Below are positions 13,101 through 26,000 of a DNA stretch of 64,000 nt, piece by piece. The position numbers were made by a program, and so were the translations under genes. The DNA is from Heterotrichella gracilis (Eukaryota > Sar > Xanthophyceae > Tribonematales > Xanthonemataceae): the NCBI GenBank assembly GCA_032358255.1, contig JAULBX010021520.1, forward strand, positions 1 through 64,000, in the 5' to 3' direction. Position 1 is the stretch's first letter. The number at the start of each line of letters is the position of its first letter. The notes below the pieces were generated by a model. The model worked only from the letters and a program-made list of their open reading frames with translations, did not search any database and had not been told where the DNA came from.

Positions 13101-16100
13101 TCATCGACCTGAGTGCTGACCAGGGGGTGGACAGCGTGGTCATCGGCATGCCGCATAGGGGTGGGTGGTGGTGGTGGATGCCTGTGGGTGGGGGGGTGGG
13201 GGAGGGAGGGGTTGGGGGTGGAGGGGGAGGGGGTGATTGGCATGTCGCACGGACGTGGGTGGGTGGGTGGGTGGGGGGTTGTAGGTGTGGTGGAAGGGGG
13301 TGGTGGAAGGGGGTAGTGGGAGTGCACATGCACCTACGATGACTCCCCGTTTTTGCACCCTATTGTACTTGCATGCCATTTTGAGCCCTGAGCGCGCGTT
13401 GCTACTGATCCTACCGCAACGTATTACCGCCATGTGGTACCGCTGAACTCCAGAACCCAACCCCCAACCCTCCCCCTTGCAGACGACCCCTAAACCGTAA
13501 GTGTTGAACCCTTAACCCACTCTGCAGGTCGCCTGAATGTGCTCGCCAACGTGGTGCGCAAGCCCATGCGCCAGATCTTCAGCGAGTTCAGCGGGGTCAA
13601 GCCGGGGGCAGGGGGAGGGTACACAGGCACAGGTGAGGGTCAAGAGTGCCTAGGGTTTTGGGTTGTTGTGCTTAGGGTCTGGGGTGCGATCTAGGTTGAT
13701 TTGGGGGTGGGGGGTGTCTAGGGTCCGGGGTACTGTGCCCAGATTTCTATAAAGTGGTGCGCAAACCCATGCGCCGGTCCTTCAGCATGCTCAAGATTGG
13801 GGTACACCGGGAGGTGATGGTGTGAGGACGGAGAGGAGGACAGGTGAGGAGGGTTTGTGAGCGGGGTTAGAGATTAGGCGTCGCCGCCTAAAGTCTGGCA
13901 GGATTTTTGTTGGTAGTTTGTCTGGTCATCTCAGCAAGTTTTGGTACTGATCCTGGGAATTCTCGCCCACCATATTCGCCACCCCCCCAATTGGGGCAAA
14001 TCTGTCGCCATCCACCACATACAAACACACTCACTAAACTTCCACACCCACCACTGCAGGCGATGTGAAATACCACCTGGGCACCTCCTACGATCGCCCA
14101 ACCCTCTCTGGCAAGCGCGTGCACCTCTCCCTTCTGGCCAACCCCTCCCACCTGGAGGCAGTCGACCCCTGCGTGCTGGGCAAGAGCAGGGCCAAGCAGT
14201 ACTACATGGGCGAGGGGGGGCGCACGCGCGTGCTGCCACTGCTGCTGCATGGTGATGGCGCCTTCTCGGGGCAAGGGGTGGTTTATGAGACGCTGGATAT
14301 GAGCCAGCTGCCTGACTATACCGTGGGGGGCACCATCCATGTGGTGGTCAACAACCAGGTGGGTGTGGTGGTGTGTTGAGGTGGGGCTGTTGATGTTAAT
14401 AGTGGGGTGGTGGCGGTGGTGGTGGCGGTGGCGGTGTAAATTTGGAAGGGGTGGTTGAAATGAGGTGCTGGATATGAGCCAGGTATTTTACTACATGGGT
14501 GTTGCTTGTACCATGAACCATGGCCTGGCTTTGAACCCTAACCCAGCCCTAACCCACACTTCCAATCCCCAGGTTGCATTCACCACGGATCCCAAGAAAT
14601 CCCGGTCCAGCCCCTACTGCACCGACGTGGCCAAGGCGCTCAACGCACCCATCTTCCACGTGAACGGGGATGATGCGGAGGCGGTGGTGCGGGTGTGCGA
14701 GCTGGCGGCCGAGTGGCGCCAGACATGGAAGAGCGATGTCATTGTTGACCTGGTGTGCTACCGGCGCTATGGCCATAATGAGATCGATGAGCCCATGTTC
14801 ACCCAGCCGCTCATGTACAAGGTGGGGTTTTAGGGTTTAGGGTTTATGGTATTGGGCTTAATCAAAGGGTTTGAATGGTGGGGGTCTCGGGAGTTGGAGG
14901 AGTGGAGGTGGTTTGCAGGGGGACGGGGCCGATAGGGATTGTACCAGGGATGCTAATTGCGCTATGGGCACAATGAGATTGGTGAGCCCATGTTCGCGCA
15001 GCCACTCATGTACAAGGTGGTGTTTTAGGGTCGAGGGTGGGTATCGCCTGCTGTCAAGCTTTGGGAGGGTGGAGGCGGATGGGTGCATGGGGTAGGGGGC
15101 AGAGTGGCGCCAGTAGCCCTGCTCAGCAGATCAGTGCAAGCCGCGGCGGGTAATTCTGTCTTAATCTTATTCAATTCTTTTTCTGTCTTTTGCAGGAGAT
15201 CCGCAAGCACAAGAACCCGCATGACATCTATGTGGAGCGTCTGATGAGGGAGGGGGCGGTGACAAAGGAGGAGGTGAGCTGTTGTGGAGGGGTGGTGGCT
15301 TGCCCGGGAGTAAATTTATATCTAAAATTTAATTCGGGTTTTTAAGCATAGTCGTGTTACAATTTCATGTGGCTGGGGTGTCAACTGCTTGCAGCCAGCA
15401 AAGGACAATGCGTGTATAATTGCCATCCCTCATCAGCCACGCCACAATGCACCACCTCCACCACCCACGCCCACGCCCTCCCTTCAACCCCAACCCTGTC
15501 ATTTCCAACCCCTGCTTTCCTCGTCGCCCATCCCCAGGTGCGCAGCATCCACGACGCTGTGCAGAACATCCTGCACACCGAGTTTGAGGCCAGCAAGGAC
15601 TACAAGCCCTCACCCGCAGACTGGCTGTCCAGCCATTGGGACGGCTTCCTCAGCCCCAGGCAACTGTCGCAGATCCGCAACACAGGTGCGGCAGGGGTGG
15701 GGTAGGCCTGCAAGGACATTGGTAGGGTTGTGGTAGGCCTGCACCGACCCTGGTATCGTTGTGGTAGGGTATCTGATAGGGTTGTAGGCATTCAGGGATG
15801 CGCCGGCAGTTTGGCTGTCCAACCTCTTGGAATGGCTTCCTCAGCCCCAGGCAGCTGTCGCAGATCCGCAACACAGGTGGGGCAGGGTTTTCGGGAGGGT
15901 TTTGGGTTTTTGGAGGGTGTAGACAGGCACCCCAAAGGTGAATGGGGGTTTGTGTACTCTACTGTGTTTGTTTGGTGCAAGCCGCTGGGATGACTCCATC
16001 CCACCTGGTGTGCAACAGAATATTGTGAAGGAGGTGAGCGATCATAATCCATGATGATCAACTCATTTCTTGCTTATATGATTGTCCGTTCCCTTGTGCA

Positions 16101-19100
16101 GGCGTGCGCCAGGATGTTTTGAAGGAGGTTGGCTCCGCCATCACCACCATTCCAGACACAGTCAACGTGCACAGACAGGTGGGTGGAATGGAAGGGTTCG
16201 GGTTTCAGGGTTTAGGGATCTGCTTGTATTGTCGATGGCTGGGCGCTGCTAGGGGCATATATTGACATCACACAGGGACGTCAATTGGAAAGGAAACTCA
16301 TTGGGATGTAAGGAATGTGAAGTGGGGTTGTAAATAGGGATGGGTGAGGTTGTTCATATATGGCCGGTAGGAGTGATTTCCAGGGAGGGGGCTGCAGCTG
16401 ATTAGGGTTGAGGATGTCATTGTGTGGGCATGGAGTGTGTATATAGGTACCATTGCTGAATGCAGAGGCTCCAGGTACAAAATGAACGGAAACTGGCGCT
16501 AGGTTAGGTCGTGCCTTTGCATTGTAATCCTTAAGACCCTTTTCTTTCGACCCTACTCTTCAAATCAACTTCCCCTTCCTTTCAGGTTCGCAAGGTGTAT
16601 GAGGCACGGCGCCAGATGATCGAGACAGGGGAGGGCGTGGACTGGGGCACGGCTGAGGCGCTGGCATTTGGAACCCTCATCAGCGAGGGTAAGGGAACAC
16701 AATACCCTAAATTTCTAGCTGGATGTCATGTGGAGCGGCACCTTCAGCCACCGCCATGGAGTGGGGCATGACAGACTATGGGGAACAAGTACTGCCCTCC
16801 TCCTGCCCGCTCTCCTGCGTGTACATTGGGCAACATTAAGCATACTAGGGTTCCGGTTGTGTGGCCTAGGGGGCATGTGGCCTACCACCACCACCCACCA
16901 CCACCAACCCCCACCCGCAGGCAACCACGTGCGCCTGAGCGGCCAGGACGTGGAGCGCGGTACCTTCAGCCACCGCCACGCGGTGGTGCACGACCAGACC
17001 ACGGGCGACAAGTACTGCCCCCTGTCTCACGTGTACAAGGGCCAGAAGCCCGGCCAGTTCACCGTGTGCAACAGCTCGCTCAGCGAGTTTGGGGTGCTAG
17101 GGTTTGAGCTGGGGTACTCCCTGGAGAACCCCAACAGCCTGGTCCTGTGGGAGGCGCAGTTTGGGGATTTCTGCAATGGCGCACAGGTGGGTGGGGGGCC
17201 GGTGGTGGGGTGGTGGTAGTGGTAAGGGGGATTCCAGAGGAGAATGCAAGGTTGTGCACTTTTGGAGACGTGCAGATGCTTTATCTTCATGCCCCCTTCT
17301 GGCAGTCAACACCAACTTCTGTTTTCACATTTACAAGTAAACTACAAAAAAAGGATTTACCCCTCTTCCCTCTCCCTCCTAGGTCATCATTGGCATTTAC
17401 CTTCTATGTTAAATCCCCTTCTTACATGTACATTTTTCCTATTTAGGTCATCTTTGACCAGTTCCTGTCCAGTGGCGAGGCCAAGTGGCTGCGCCAGTGC
17501 GGCCTGGTGGTCCTGCTGCCTCACGGGTATGATGGCCAGGGGCCGGAGCACTCAAGCTGCCGCATCGAGAGGTTCCTGCAGGTGAGGAAGGGGGGTTGGG
17601 GGTGGGACGGTTTGTAGGGTATGCTGGCGCGGTGGGTGCTGGTTGCTAGTCTCTGAATGCAATTCTTGCTGCATCCCTCACACACTTATGATGAAATGCG
17701 TGCATTCCAACACTGCCCCCCATACCTCCTCAACCCCCCTACCCACCCACTCCCTACCCCCCACTGCAGATGGTTGATGAGGACCCCTACTCGCTGCCCG
17801 AGTGGGACGAGAGCCAGTGGTTTGGCGGGGGCCACCTGGGGTCTCAGATCCAGAGGGTGAACTGGCAGGTGGTCAACTGCACCACGCCAGCAAACTACTT
17901 CCACGTGCTGAGGAGGCAGGTGGGTGGCGGGGTGGAACCCTGCACAATACTATAGATAGTCAGTTCCAGCAACCCTACGTGAAATTGCATCTGCTGCAAC
18001 CCCACACAAAACCCTGTAGAACGCCCTGGGTAATTGAATCGCACCTCCTCAAACCTCACACGCCCAATGCAGGCTGCAACTGGGACCTGCACTAGACACC
18101 CCTGGTGCAAAAACTTATTATTCTCATCAAATATGCTGTTGTTGGAACGAAAAAAGTAGTACAAGCATGGGCTTTGGGCGTCTTTTTAAAACTCATTACG
18201 GTTTTAAAGAAGAAACGGTCCACTTGGCTTCTCAACACCACACACTATAAATCCTCACCAACCCTAATCCTGCCCCCACAGATCCACCGCCAGTTCCGCA
18301 AGCCCCTGATCGTCATCGCCCCCAAGAACCTGCTGCGCCACCCGCTGGCCAAGTCCCCCCTGTGGGAGTTTGACGACGTGCCTGATGACAAGTACATCCA
18401 GGGGGTGCGATTCAAGCGGGTGATCATGGACGAAAGCGCAACTGACAGGTCGCCAAACCCGCCAGAGGTGGGTGTCGAGGGGTTTGGTAGGGTTTGGTAA
18501 GGGTTTCCGGGGTGCCTGATGACAAGTACATCCAGGGGGTGCGCTTCAAGCGGGTGATCATGGACGAAAGCGCAACTGACAGGTCGCCAAACCCGCCAGA
18601 GGTAAATGTGTACCCCTTTACAATTATAGCGCCTGGTGCATTTGCTCTCAGGCAAGGTGTACTACGAGCTGCCGGCTGAGCACGCGCCACTGTGCGTTTA
18701 CTGAGCAACACCATCCTTTGACATCGCACCTTGCCGTGATCCCCAATTTGAAAACCAGCCGGTCCCCATTTTCCGTGGTTTCACCCCCTGCAGGAGCCCA
18801 ACTTCAAGCGCCTGGTGCTGTGCTCCGGCAAGGTGTACTACGAGCTGGCGGCTGAGCGCGCGCGCCAGGGCAAGCAGGGCGAGGTGGCCATCGCCCGCGT
18901 GGAGCAGATGGCGCCATTTCCATACGATCTGGTCATGCGCGAGCTGCGCCGCTACCCTAACGGTAGGGTTCCTTAACCCTAAAGAACCTAGGGCAAAGGT
19001 CATATACCCTAGGCAGGTGGCGCTAGCTCAGCGGTATGGTGGTGTGAACCCTGAAACTTTGCATTGACTGGCGCCATTTCCAGGCGCTACTCTAACGGTA

Positions 19101-19949
19101 GGGTATTCGAGACGTTAACCAAAGACCCTGAAATATACTGATCGCTAACCAGGTGCACTTTTGGTATTGGATTTAAATCAATCCTGTGAATTTTGACACA
19201 GTGCGGGAGCTGCAGCACTACCCCCAGTTGGGTGCCCGACAATTTAAATAGTAAACCGTAAATGTAAGCAAGTGGCGCCCTTTCATACAACCCGGCCATG
19301 CGGGGGCTGCGGCATGGCGGCATTACACACGTGATGTGCGCAACCCCTTGCCACCACCTTTAGCGCTGACCCTGCTGTTTGCCTGACCTGCAGCTGAGGT
19401 CCTTTGGAGCCAGGAGGAGCCGATGAACATGGGTGCATACCAGCACATGGTGCCCAGGCTGGAGACGTGCATGCGGGCGGTGGGGCGCAAGGTGGGTGGG
19501 CGGGGTGGGGTATACTTGAATAATGTATAAAGGCTTAGAGTAAAGGGTGAGGCGCAAGGTGGGTGGGGTGGTGGGGGATGGGGGGACGGGAAATGGGGGC
19601 ATAGGGCTTGTGGCCCCCAGGCTGGAGGCGAGCATGCTTGCGGTGGGTTGTCTGGTTGTGGTGAAAGAGGTGCATGCACATGATGGTGCTGGAAAGGGCA
19701 TGTGGGTGAGGGAAATAGGCGCATGCACATCACACCATTTTTCATATACTATGATGAGCCCTGCCGCCAATCCCAACCCCCCCCTGCCCTCCCCAGGTTG
19801 AGCGCCACATCAAGTACGCGGGCCGCCCCCCCTCCGCCGCCACCGCCACCGGGTTCGGCGAGGTGCATGCTGCGGAGCAGAACGCGCTGCTGACAGAGGC
19901 GATGGACTTGGCGTTTGAGCACCCCACCTGGGAGCACAGGGGTATGTGA
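10146..19949 (+). CDS. OGDH: 2-oxoglutarate dehydrogenase E1 component (mitochondrial)
   Basis: Twenty exons: 10146-10392, 10965-11110, 11748-11869, 12130-12247, 12746-12900, 13042-13160, 13528-13632, 14060-14358, 14573-14821, 15196-15273, 15538-15685, 16102-16178, 16586-16688, 16921-17186, 17447-17581, 17770-17919, 18282-18467, 18794-18962, 19394-19491 and 19797-19949. The frame is kept throughout and gives 1040 aa (human about 1020). The start [16 protein letters not shown] looks like a mitochondrial presequence. Next comes the E1 N-terminal motif [30 protein letters not shown] (about 299-308), [11 protein letters not shown], the thiamine-diphosphate loop [13 protein letters not shown] (GDG near 402) and [19 protein letters not shown] are all intact. 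The C-terminal half has [22 protein letters not shown] and [14 protein letters not shown]. The enzyme decarboxylates 2-oxoglutarate in the TCA-cycle 2-oxoglutarate dehydrogenase complex and passes the succinyl group to E2. Most introns carry decayed copies of adjacent exons. Confidence 0.98.
11638..19655 (+). repeat. Other OGDH pseudo-exon copies in introns
   Basis: Copies seen: exon 3 start at 11638-11670 (with acceptor CAG); exon 7 at 13745-13800; exon 9 end at 14956-15018, including TACAAG|GTGG; exon 11 end at 15796-15880; exon 12 start near 15985-16034; exon 14 5' part at 16730-16795; exon 18 middle at 18652-18690; exon 18 end at 19065-19105 and 19262-19322; exon 19 end at 19600-19650. 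Copies of exon starts lie upstream of the parent exon and copies of exon ends lie downstream. Most have indels or altered splice dinucleotides. Confidence 0.75.
18512..18603 (+). repeat. Near-identical tandem copy of OGDH exon 17 3' end
   Basis: These 92 bases repeat 18378-18469 with an offset of 134 and one mismatch, including the donor GT. The spacer between exon and copy is telomere-like (ggtttggtagggtttgg). The donor at 18468 keeps the correct frame; use of the copy's donor at 18602 would include extra sequence. The high identity marks a recent event. Confidence 0.93.
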
Positions 19950-21285
19950 GGAGCTTTGATGAGGTTGGATCAAGTTGGATGAGCACAGGTCAGCCCATCT
20001 GGGAGCACCGCGGGATGTGATGTGAGGAGGTTGGATGAGGATGGATCGAGTTGGATGGGCACACATCAGCCCATCTGGGAGAGCGCCGCTGTGATGCGGG
20101 TGGCGCGCGCTGGAGGCTGGCGGATTGAGTTGCCTGGGGATTGAATGTGGCATTGGATGGGGACAGCTTAGGCTGGTTCAGACCCCAGACAGACTGGTGC
20201 TGCTGTAGGCTTGATGCTGGTTTAGGCTGCTATTGAGGGCCAGTGGCATACAACATTTGCAGTGATCGTCTTGCCCTATATGGCGACGAGTTGTGAGAGT
20301 GGTGGCGCAGTGGTTGAGTAAGTGTGGCCGCCATGGCAATTTGGAGCCTGTAGCCTGCAATGCGTACTCAGCTGGTATTGGTCCTTCCTTGGTCTTTTTT
20401 CTCACCGAGGACAGCCTGTGTTTTGAAATGAACTAGTGAACGCGCACTTGTCTTTTTGCACACTGAGTTGTCAGTGACTTTGTCATTACAGTGACACCCA
20501 CACACCAGGACCTGTTTCAGGACAATCGTGTAAACTTGATTACTCCTTACTACCACATATCAGGGCTTTACCTGTGGCAGCAGTGCTGTGCTTTAAAGGG
20601 TTGCAACGTTGAACAGTACAGACTGAGCAAGGGCTATTATTTCAGTGCCCAACCATTCTCAGCAAAAGTCAAGAGATGAGCTCTGAGCAACTCTCAGCTC
20701 AACAGGTGCAACCTGCAACGTCAGTGACTTCAAGTCAACAGCCTTGTAGTGCTACAGGCCTGCTCAGCACAACCCAACTGACAGTGTCCCAAACCAAGAA
20801 GCGTTTTCAAGTTTCAAATATCTCCAGGGGACCACAGCGAATGTGACAGTGAAGTGCGCTCACAAGGCGCTGGAATGCCTGGCTCCGGTACCCATGATGA
20901 GAAGAAAACAACTGGATGATGATAAAAACCGGCAGCAGCAGTCACAACCATAGGCAACGACTTACCCCATCAACGTGGGTCTTGCAGGGGGTATATATAT
21001 TATTATAAATAGTATGGCTGCAAAGATGGTCGCTGTCAATGGTCGCTGTCGTTAAGCGAGTCACCTGTTACCTAACCGTCAAACATAGCGTAGCACGTCT
21101 GCCACTAGGCAGATCAACTGCTGACAACACAGCGTAGCATGCACTGTCAGGATTCACATAATATGGTATGAGTGTATGTGCATGCATACATGCTGCGGCC
21201 AGATCACCCCTGCCTTGTCAATTTTCGCGCATAAAATTACATGAATACATGCTGCCACCAAGACCACCCAGATCACACCGCCCCT
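19950..21285. other. OGDH 3' flank with stop-codon copies; no gene
   Basis: Positions 19950-20100 contain two further copies, about 75-80 bp each, of the final OGDH coding segment (CCCATCTGGGAGCAC... followed by a TGATG-like stretch). The terminal exon end has thus been tandemly duplicated into the 3' flank. The rest, 20100-21285, contains no recognisable gene, RNA or repeat. OGDH and the next gene converge here, so both 3' UTRs should lie within it. Confidence 0.6.
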
Positions 21286-22567
21286 TCACTTCTTCTTGTT
21301 GTTCTTCCTCCTCTTTTTCTTGGCAGCGTTCTTGCTAGGCGATTTGGCCCCTTGGCTGGCCTGCTGGGCGGCGGGGGCAGGGGTCTCTTCCCCTTCTGAT
21401 CCACCCTCTTCCTCCTCCCCCTGCGCATCAGCTGCTGCCGGTGGCGGGGCCCCTTCCGCGGGCGCGGGTGCTGCCGGGGCGTCGGTGGTGGGGGGTGGTG
21501 GTGCAGCACTTGGCCCAGCAGCCTCGGGAGCGGGCGTGGGTGCCTCCTCAGGCGTGGTAGTGGCTGGTTTTGGAGCCTCTGGCGTTGTCTCGACTGGCTC
21601 AGCAGCAGGTGTGGGGGCAAGCTCGGGCGCGGCACTGGTCTCCACTGGTTTTGGAGGTGCTGGTACCTCCTGCGCTGGCTCGGCGGCAGGTGTGGGGGTA
21701 GCCTCGGGCACGGCAGCTGCTTTTGGAGGCTCTGGTTCCTTCTTCTCAGCTGGTTTTGCGGCTGGTTTGGCTGCCGCAGGGCCTGGCTTGTGTGCTGCAG
21801 GCGCCTTCTGGGTAGGCTTGGGAGCTAACTTGGGCGCTGGTTCGGGCGCCTTTTTCTCAGCGGGTTTGGGCGCTGCCTTCGCTGCTGGTGGTGCCTTTTC
21901 TGCTGCCTTGGGGGCCTGCTTTTGTGCTGGCGGTGGTGTGGGTTTCGCAGCTTGCTTTGCTGCTGGCTTTGATGCTTTGGCCTGCACAATAGGGGCGTCA
22001 GCGTTTGGCATGGCTAGTAGTTTTGCCGCTGACTGACTACCGTATCCTGTACCACCTATTTAGGTTCAAAGACCTTGCGTGAACTGGCTTGGGTTGCAAG
22101 CACAAAGTTTGGATCCCTACAACCCAGTTGGGTGATGCACCACCTAGCTGTACAGACCCAGGTGTGCAGACCTTGTATCACCATGTGTATTGAGTGTGTC
22201 CCCTTTGTATGCAGGTTAGCAGCAAAGGAAACGGTGGTAGACCCACCTTGGATGGCTTCCCCTTGAAAGACTTGGCGCTTCCCTTGCTCCCTCGCTTCCG
22301 CAGCCTGCCCCATAGCTTGGTCACCTCGCCCCAACCCCTCTCCCACCCCTTCGAAGCGGCATGCCTGATTTGCTTGCCATGCGTGTTCCACACAGTCACC
22401 GCCACCACTACTCCTGCTGCCAACAGCACCGGCTGGACAGATGCAGCTGCTGCAGTTGTGACTGGTGCGTAGGTGTGTCCCTTCTTGACTGCTTTTATCT
22501 CCCTCCGCACTTCTGTCCGTGCCTGTTGGGTCTTGTGGTCATGTACCACTTCCGACCAGCCCCCCAT
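21286..22567 (-). CDS. Ala/Pro/Lys-rich single-pass membrane protein, unknown function
   Basis: Two exons on the minus strand, 22567-22247 and 22032-21286, joined in phase 0 (AAG|gtgggt ... gtcag|TCA), give about 355 aa. Residues 1-35 are polar and basic. About 38-60 form one hydrophobic span (VQPVLLAAGVVVAVTVW), followed by a basic stretch rich in Lys/Arg/Gly/Ser. The second exon is almost entirely Ala, Pro, Lys, Glu and Thr with AKPAEKK-like repeats, then a Glu-rich patch, and ends in a Lys/Arg/Asn cluster (KKKRRKNNKKK). This suggests a membrane anchor with a long disordered basic tail facing the cytosol or nucleoplasm, but I know no specific family. Coding bias in the low-complexity exon gives a long shadow frame on the other strand. 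The start codon is the first in-frame ATG of exon 1; an upstream exon cannot be excluded. Confidence 0.62.
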
Positions 22568-23098
22568 CGCAACACTGACGCAGCCCTTAAACAGGTGCCA
22601 AGGTTCTTACGCACTTATGGAGGCGTTACTATAATAGGGCTTGCGCTGCGCACACCGTTCAGCTTGCCATCCTGGCTATGGCATGCATGCAGAAAACGGG
22701 GCCCTGGGTAATGGCACAACGAAAAACTGCTACAAATCTGTTGCAATCTACTCGAGAAAGGAACCCAACTCAAATTTTAATCGCCACCGGCTGGTAGGTT
22801 CATATGACAGGCGACGCCTTCCCAAGTGTTGTGAACCTTATCTACAGTACTATTGAATATCAGCTCTTGCCCAGAAACGCTCAGCTAGGCCAGGCGACAT
22901 ATCCGAGTGCCAGTACTTGGGTAGCGGTTCGTACTACATGAGAAACCGCGGACGGACCTCCAGGCAGCTTGTCGCCCACTGGGCAGTTTCGATAAATAGG
23001 CTGTGTATTGCTAGTAGTTAAGAACCGAACTTTGCAATTGCTGCACATCTTGCCGCCGCACAGCACCCTGATCAGACTTGTCCAGACTTCGTCCCAAG
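22568..23098. promoter_or_regulatory. Shared upstream region of membrane protein and AsnRS genes
   Basis: A 531-bp gap between divergent start codons (22567 minus, 23099 plus). No exon is visible, and by geometry it must include promoters and 5' UTRs for both genes. A TATA-like 'gataaatagg' lies near 22990, about 110 bp before the AsnRS ATG; its use is a guess. Confidence 0.5.
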
Positions 23099-26000
23099 AT
23101 GTCCGAGGCAGCCAGTATGGATGTCTCGGCCGTTGCCAACGGCACTCAACAAGAAGAGGCAAGCTCTACACAGGTAGTGGCTCGTGTACACGGTTTATGC
23201 TCTTTGGTGTGCACCCATGCCTATGACTCTTGGAATGGCCCCTGCAATATTGAAAGCGTTCCTAGTTTCTTCCTTTGATCGTACGGTATCTTGTCTTGTA
23301 GGAACAGTCGTCAGCACCTGAGTCTGTTGCTCCCTACTCGAGATCATTTGGACGCACCCTGGTGAAGACCATCCTTGGAGCTGAAGATGGGGGGGTCAGC
23401 TTGGTAAGCACAGTGCAGCAACCTGCTGAAAGAGTAGCACAGAAATAGCACGCTGCGGTTAACAAACAGCCACTGCTGTCCTTTGCAGTGACTTCGACGG
23501 TCCTGCAACAATCTCAATATTCTCAATCAATGCATGCACTGCATGGGACCCTCTCTCTGCAAAGATGCAAGTTTGGGGTGCCAGACACTCCCCGTGGTAC
23601 CACGGCCCAAACATAACCGCTTGTCAACTCCTGCAGGCTGGCAAGATATTGCGAGTGGGTGGGTGGGTGAAGACAGGCAGGGAGGCTGGAGGTGGCGCCT
23701 TTGCTTTCATAGAGCTCAACGATGGCACCTGCTTTGCCAGCCTCCAGGTAGGGTTTAGGGTTAGGGTTAAGGTTTGTCGGGCCAGCTGCCTCTGCCACAG
23801 GTTGCACAAGGGCACTTCCTGGGAACCCTTGATGTTGTTGCAGGGTAACGACAGCGTGTACTGCTGCGGGCTAGCAGGACCCTAAGCAGGGGTTCACCTC
23901 CGGCCACCAGGTCCTCGTTCTCGGATCATGTGTCATAGGTGAACCTCCTCTGGGAGTTCTGCTTGCCCGCAGCAGTACACATTGCCATCACCCTGCGGCA
24001 ACATCAAGGGTGGCCTTGTGCAAGAGGTGCTGCAAACCCTGCAAGGTGCACTGAGTGCTCACCCAGTGCCTCCACTGAGGCTCCAGTCACCCTAAAACCC
24101 TAAACAAATACCAAGGACACCTGCTGCGCAAGCCCGCAGGGAGGGCAACGGTATTGACAAGGCTACAAGTGTATCTGTGCCGTGTATTGCAAGGGCTCCT
24201 ACTACAACCCACTTAATGGCCTTGAGACAGGATTAGGGGTTGGCCACTATTGTTGACTGAAATAATTATTTCGCTGTGGTAGGTCATGGTTGACAAAGGG
24301 CTTGCCGCCGACGTGGGTGTGCCCAAGCCTCAGCGCCCCACTGTTTAGGGTTTGGCTTTAGAGTGTAGGGTCCAGTCGCTTCCCGTGACGGGTGTTTGAT
24401 TGGCTGTGCCAGGTCATGGTTGAGAAGGAGCTTGCCGCCGACGTGGGTGGGCTCAAGACGCTCTGCCTCACTGGTAGCAGTCTGCTGGTAGAAGGCCTGT
24501 TGACGGAAACACCCCCCGGCACGAAACAGGTAGGGGCCCGGCGCAAGCTATGGAACGCAGTCCTTGCAACACAGCCGATGTTGCGGGAGGTGGTGGTACC
24601 CCTCTGTGTGTCATCAATAAGTGGAACCACGCGTGGTGACCATTGCGGTAGCAGTTGGTGATGGGCGCAAGCCATGAGCACGGCAAGTGCTGTTCCAGTT
24701 TTCTTGCTGTGTCTCTCACAAGAGAAATTTGAGCTCAGGCTGGAGGTGGCGCACATCGGCACAGTGGGCGCGCCTGCCATCACCATGGCAATACCACCCA
24801 CCCCCTTTCCACATGCATTTTTTCTTACCAAGTCTGCATGCACCAGCTAGAATGAATGCCATCAGCAGCCTCTTACCTCTCCAATTGTCTTAAATTGTCC
24901 TCATTTCCCCGCCAGAAAGTGGAGCTGAAGGTGACCAAGGTGGCGCACATCGGCACCGTGGACGCCGCCATCTACCCACTGGCCACCCAGCCCCTTTTCA
25001 CATGCATTTTCACATGCATTCCTCCCTTGTAAATATCTGCAACCAGCTGTAAAACAACCTCATCGGTCCCAGCATCCTGCTATTCCCCCCTGTTGCTCAA
25101 AACCGCCCTCATTTCCCCGCCAGAAAGTGGAGCTGAAGGTGACCAAGGTGGCGCACATCGGCACAGTGGACGCCGCCACCTACCCACTGGCCAAGAAGCA
25201 GCAGACGCGCGAGTTCCTGCGCGAGAAGGCCCACCTGCGCCCGCGCACCAACACCTTTGGGGCGGTGGCGCGCGTGCGCAACGCGCTGGCCTACGCCACG
25301 CACAAGTTCTTCCAGGAAAACGGGTTCCTGTATGTGCACACGCCGATCGTCACCACGTCGGACTGCGAGGGCGCGGGCGAGATGTTCCAGGTGGGGAATG
25401 GGGAGCACACAGAACAGTTGTAGGGAGCTGCTATACCAACCACTTGTTGCAACAAATAAGCTAAGTTCTTTAAATAATTGAATTTAGCCGTTGCTAAGAA
25501 AATAATAACATATAACCACCTAAGCTCATTAATCTATCTCCAAAATCGTTGGTTCTAGTAATTCAACTAACATGGCACGCACACACCCAGCTGGCCTACG
25601 CCATGCACTGGTTTTATAAACAAATATGGGTTCCTGTGTGTGTTTACATGCCCATTGCGACCACATCTTATCAAGAGTGGAGGGGCCGCGGTGTTTCAGG
25701 TGGGAAAACGGGCGCACAGTACCTTGAGATCACTCACTACAAGCGTTCCAGCAAAGGAGCCAGAGTAGCATGCAGCCATTTGAATGCTTTCTGAGGTGCT
25801 GCATGGTGTCGAGACGATTGGATGCAAATGCATCACATGCACAATCACGCGGGGGCATCACTTTTGGGGCAATTCAAAACCCTAAACCCTAAAACCCATT
25901 CCATCAAATGGGTGCACCACCCATGCAATCGCAGCGGGAGGCCCCTTTTTGCGGGGCGCTGCCTGCCCGGGTGGCCGCGCCCCCGCCCACCCCGCTGCCA

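Noticed and set aside
19021-19075. tRNA-like 'gctagctcagcggtat' resembling a D-arm and A box
   Set aside because: No anticodon arm, T-loop or acceptor pairing could be found around it; it lies among decayed OGDH exon 18 copies.
21296-22036. Long plus-strand open frame rich in Gly/Ala/Ser
   Set aside because: It is the complement of the Ala/Pro/Lys-rich exon; low-complexity GC-rich coding gives a stop-free opposite strand. The minus-strand reading has an upstream exon with a membrane span and proper splice sites.
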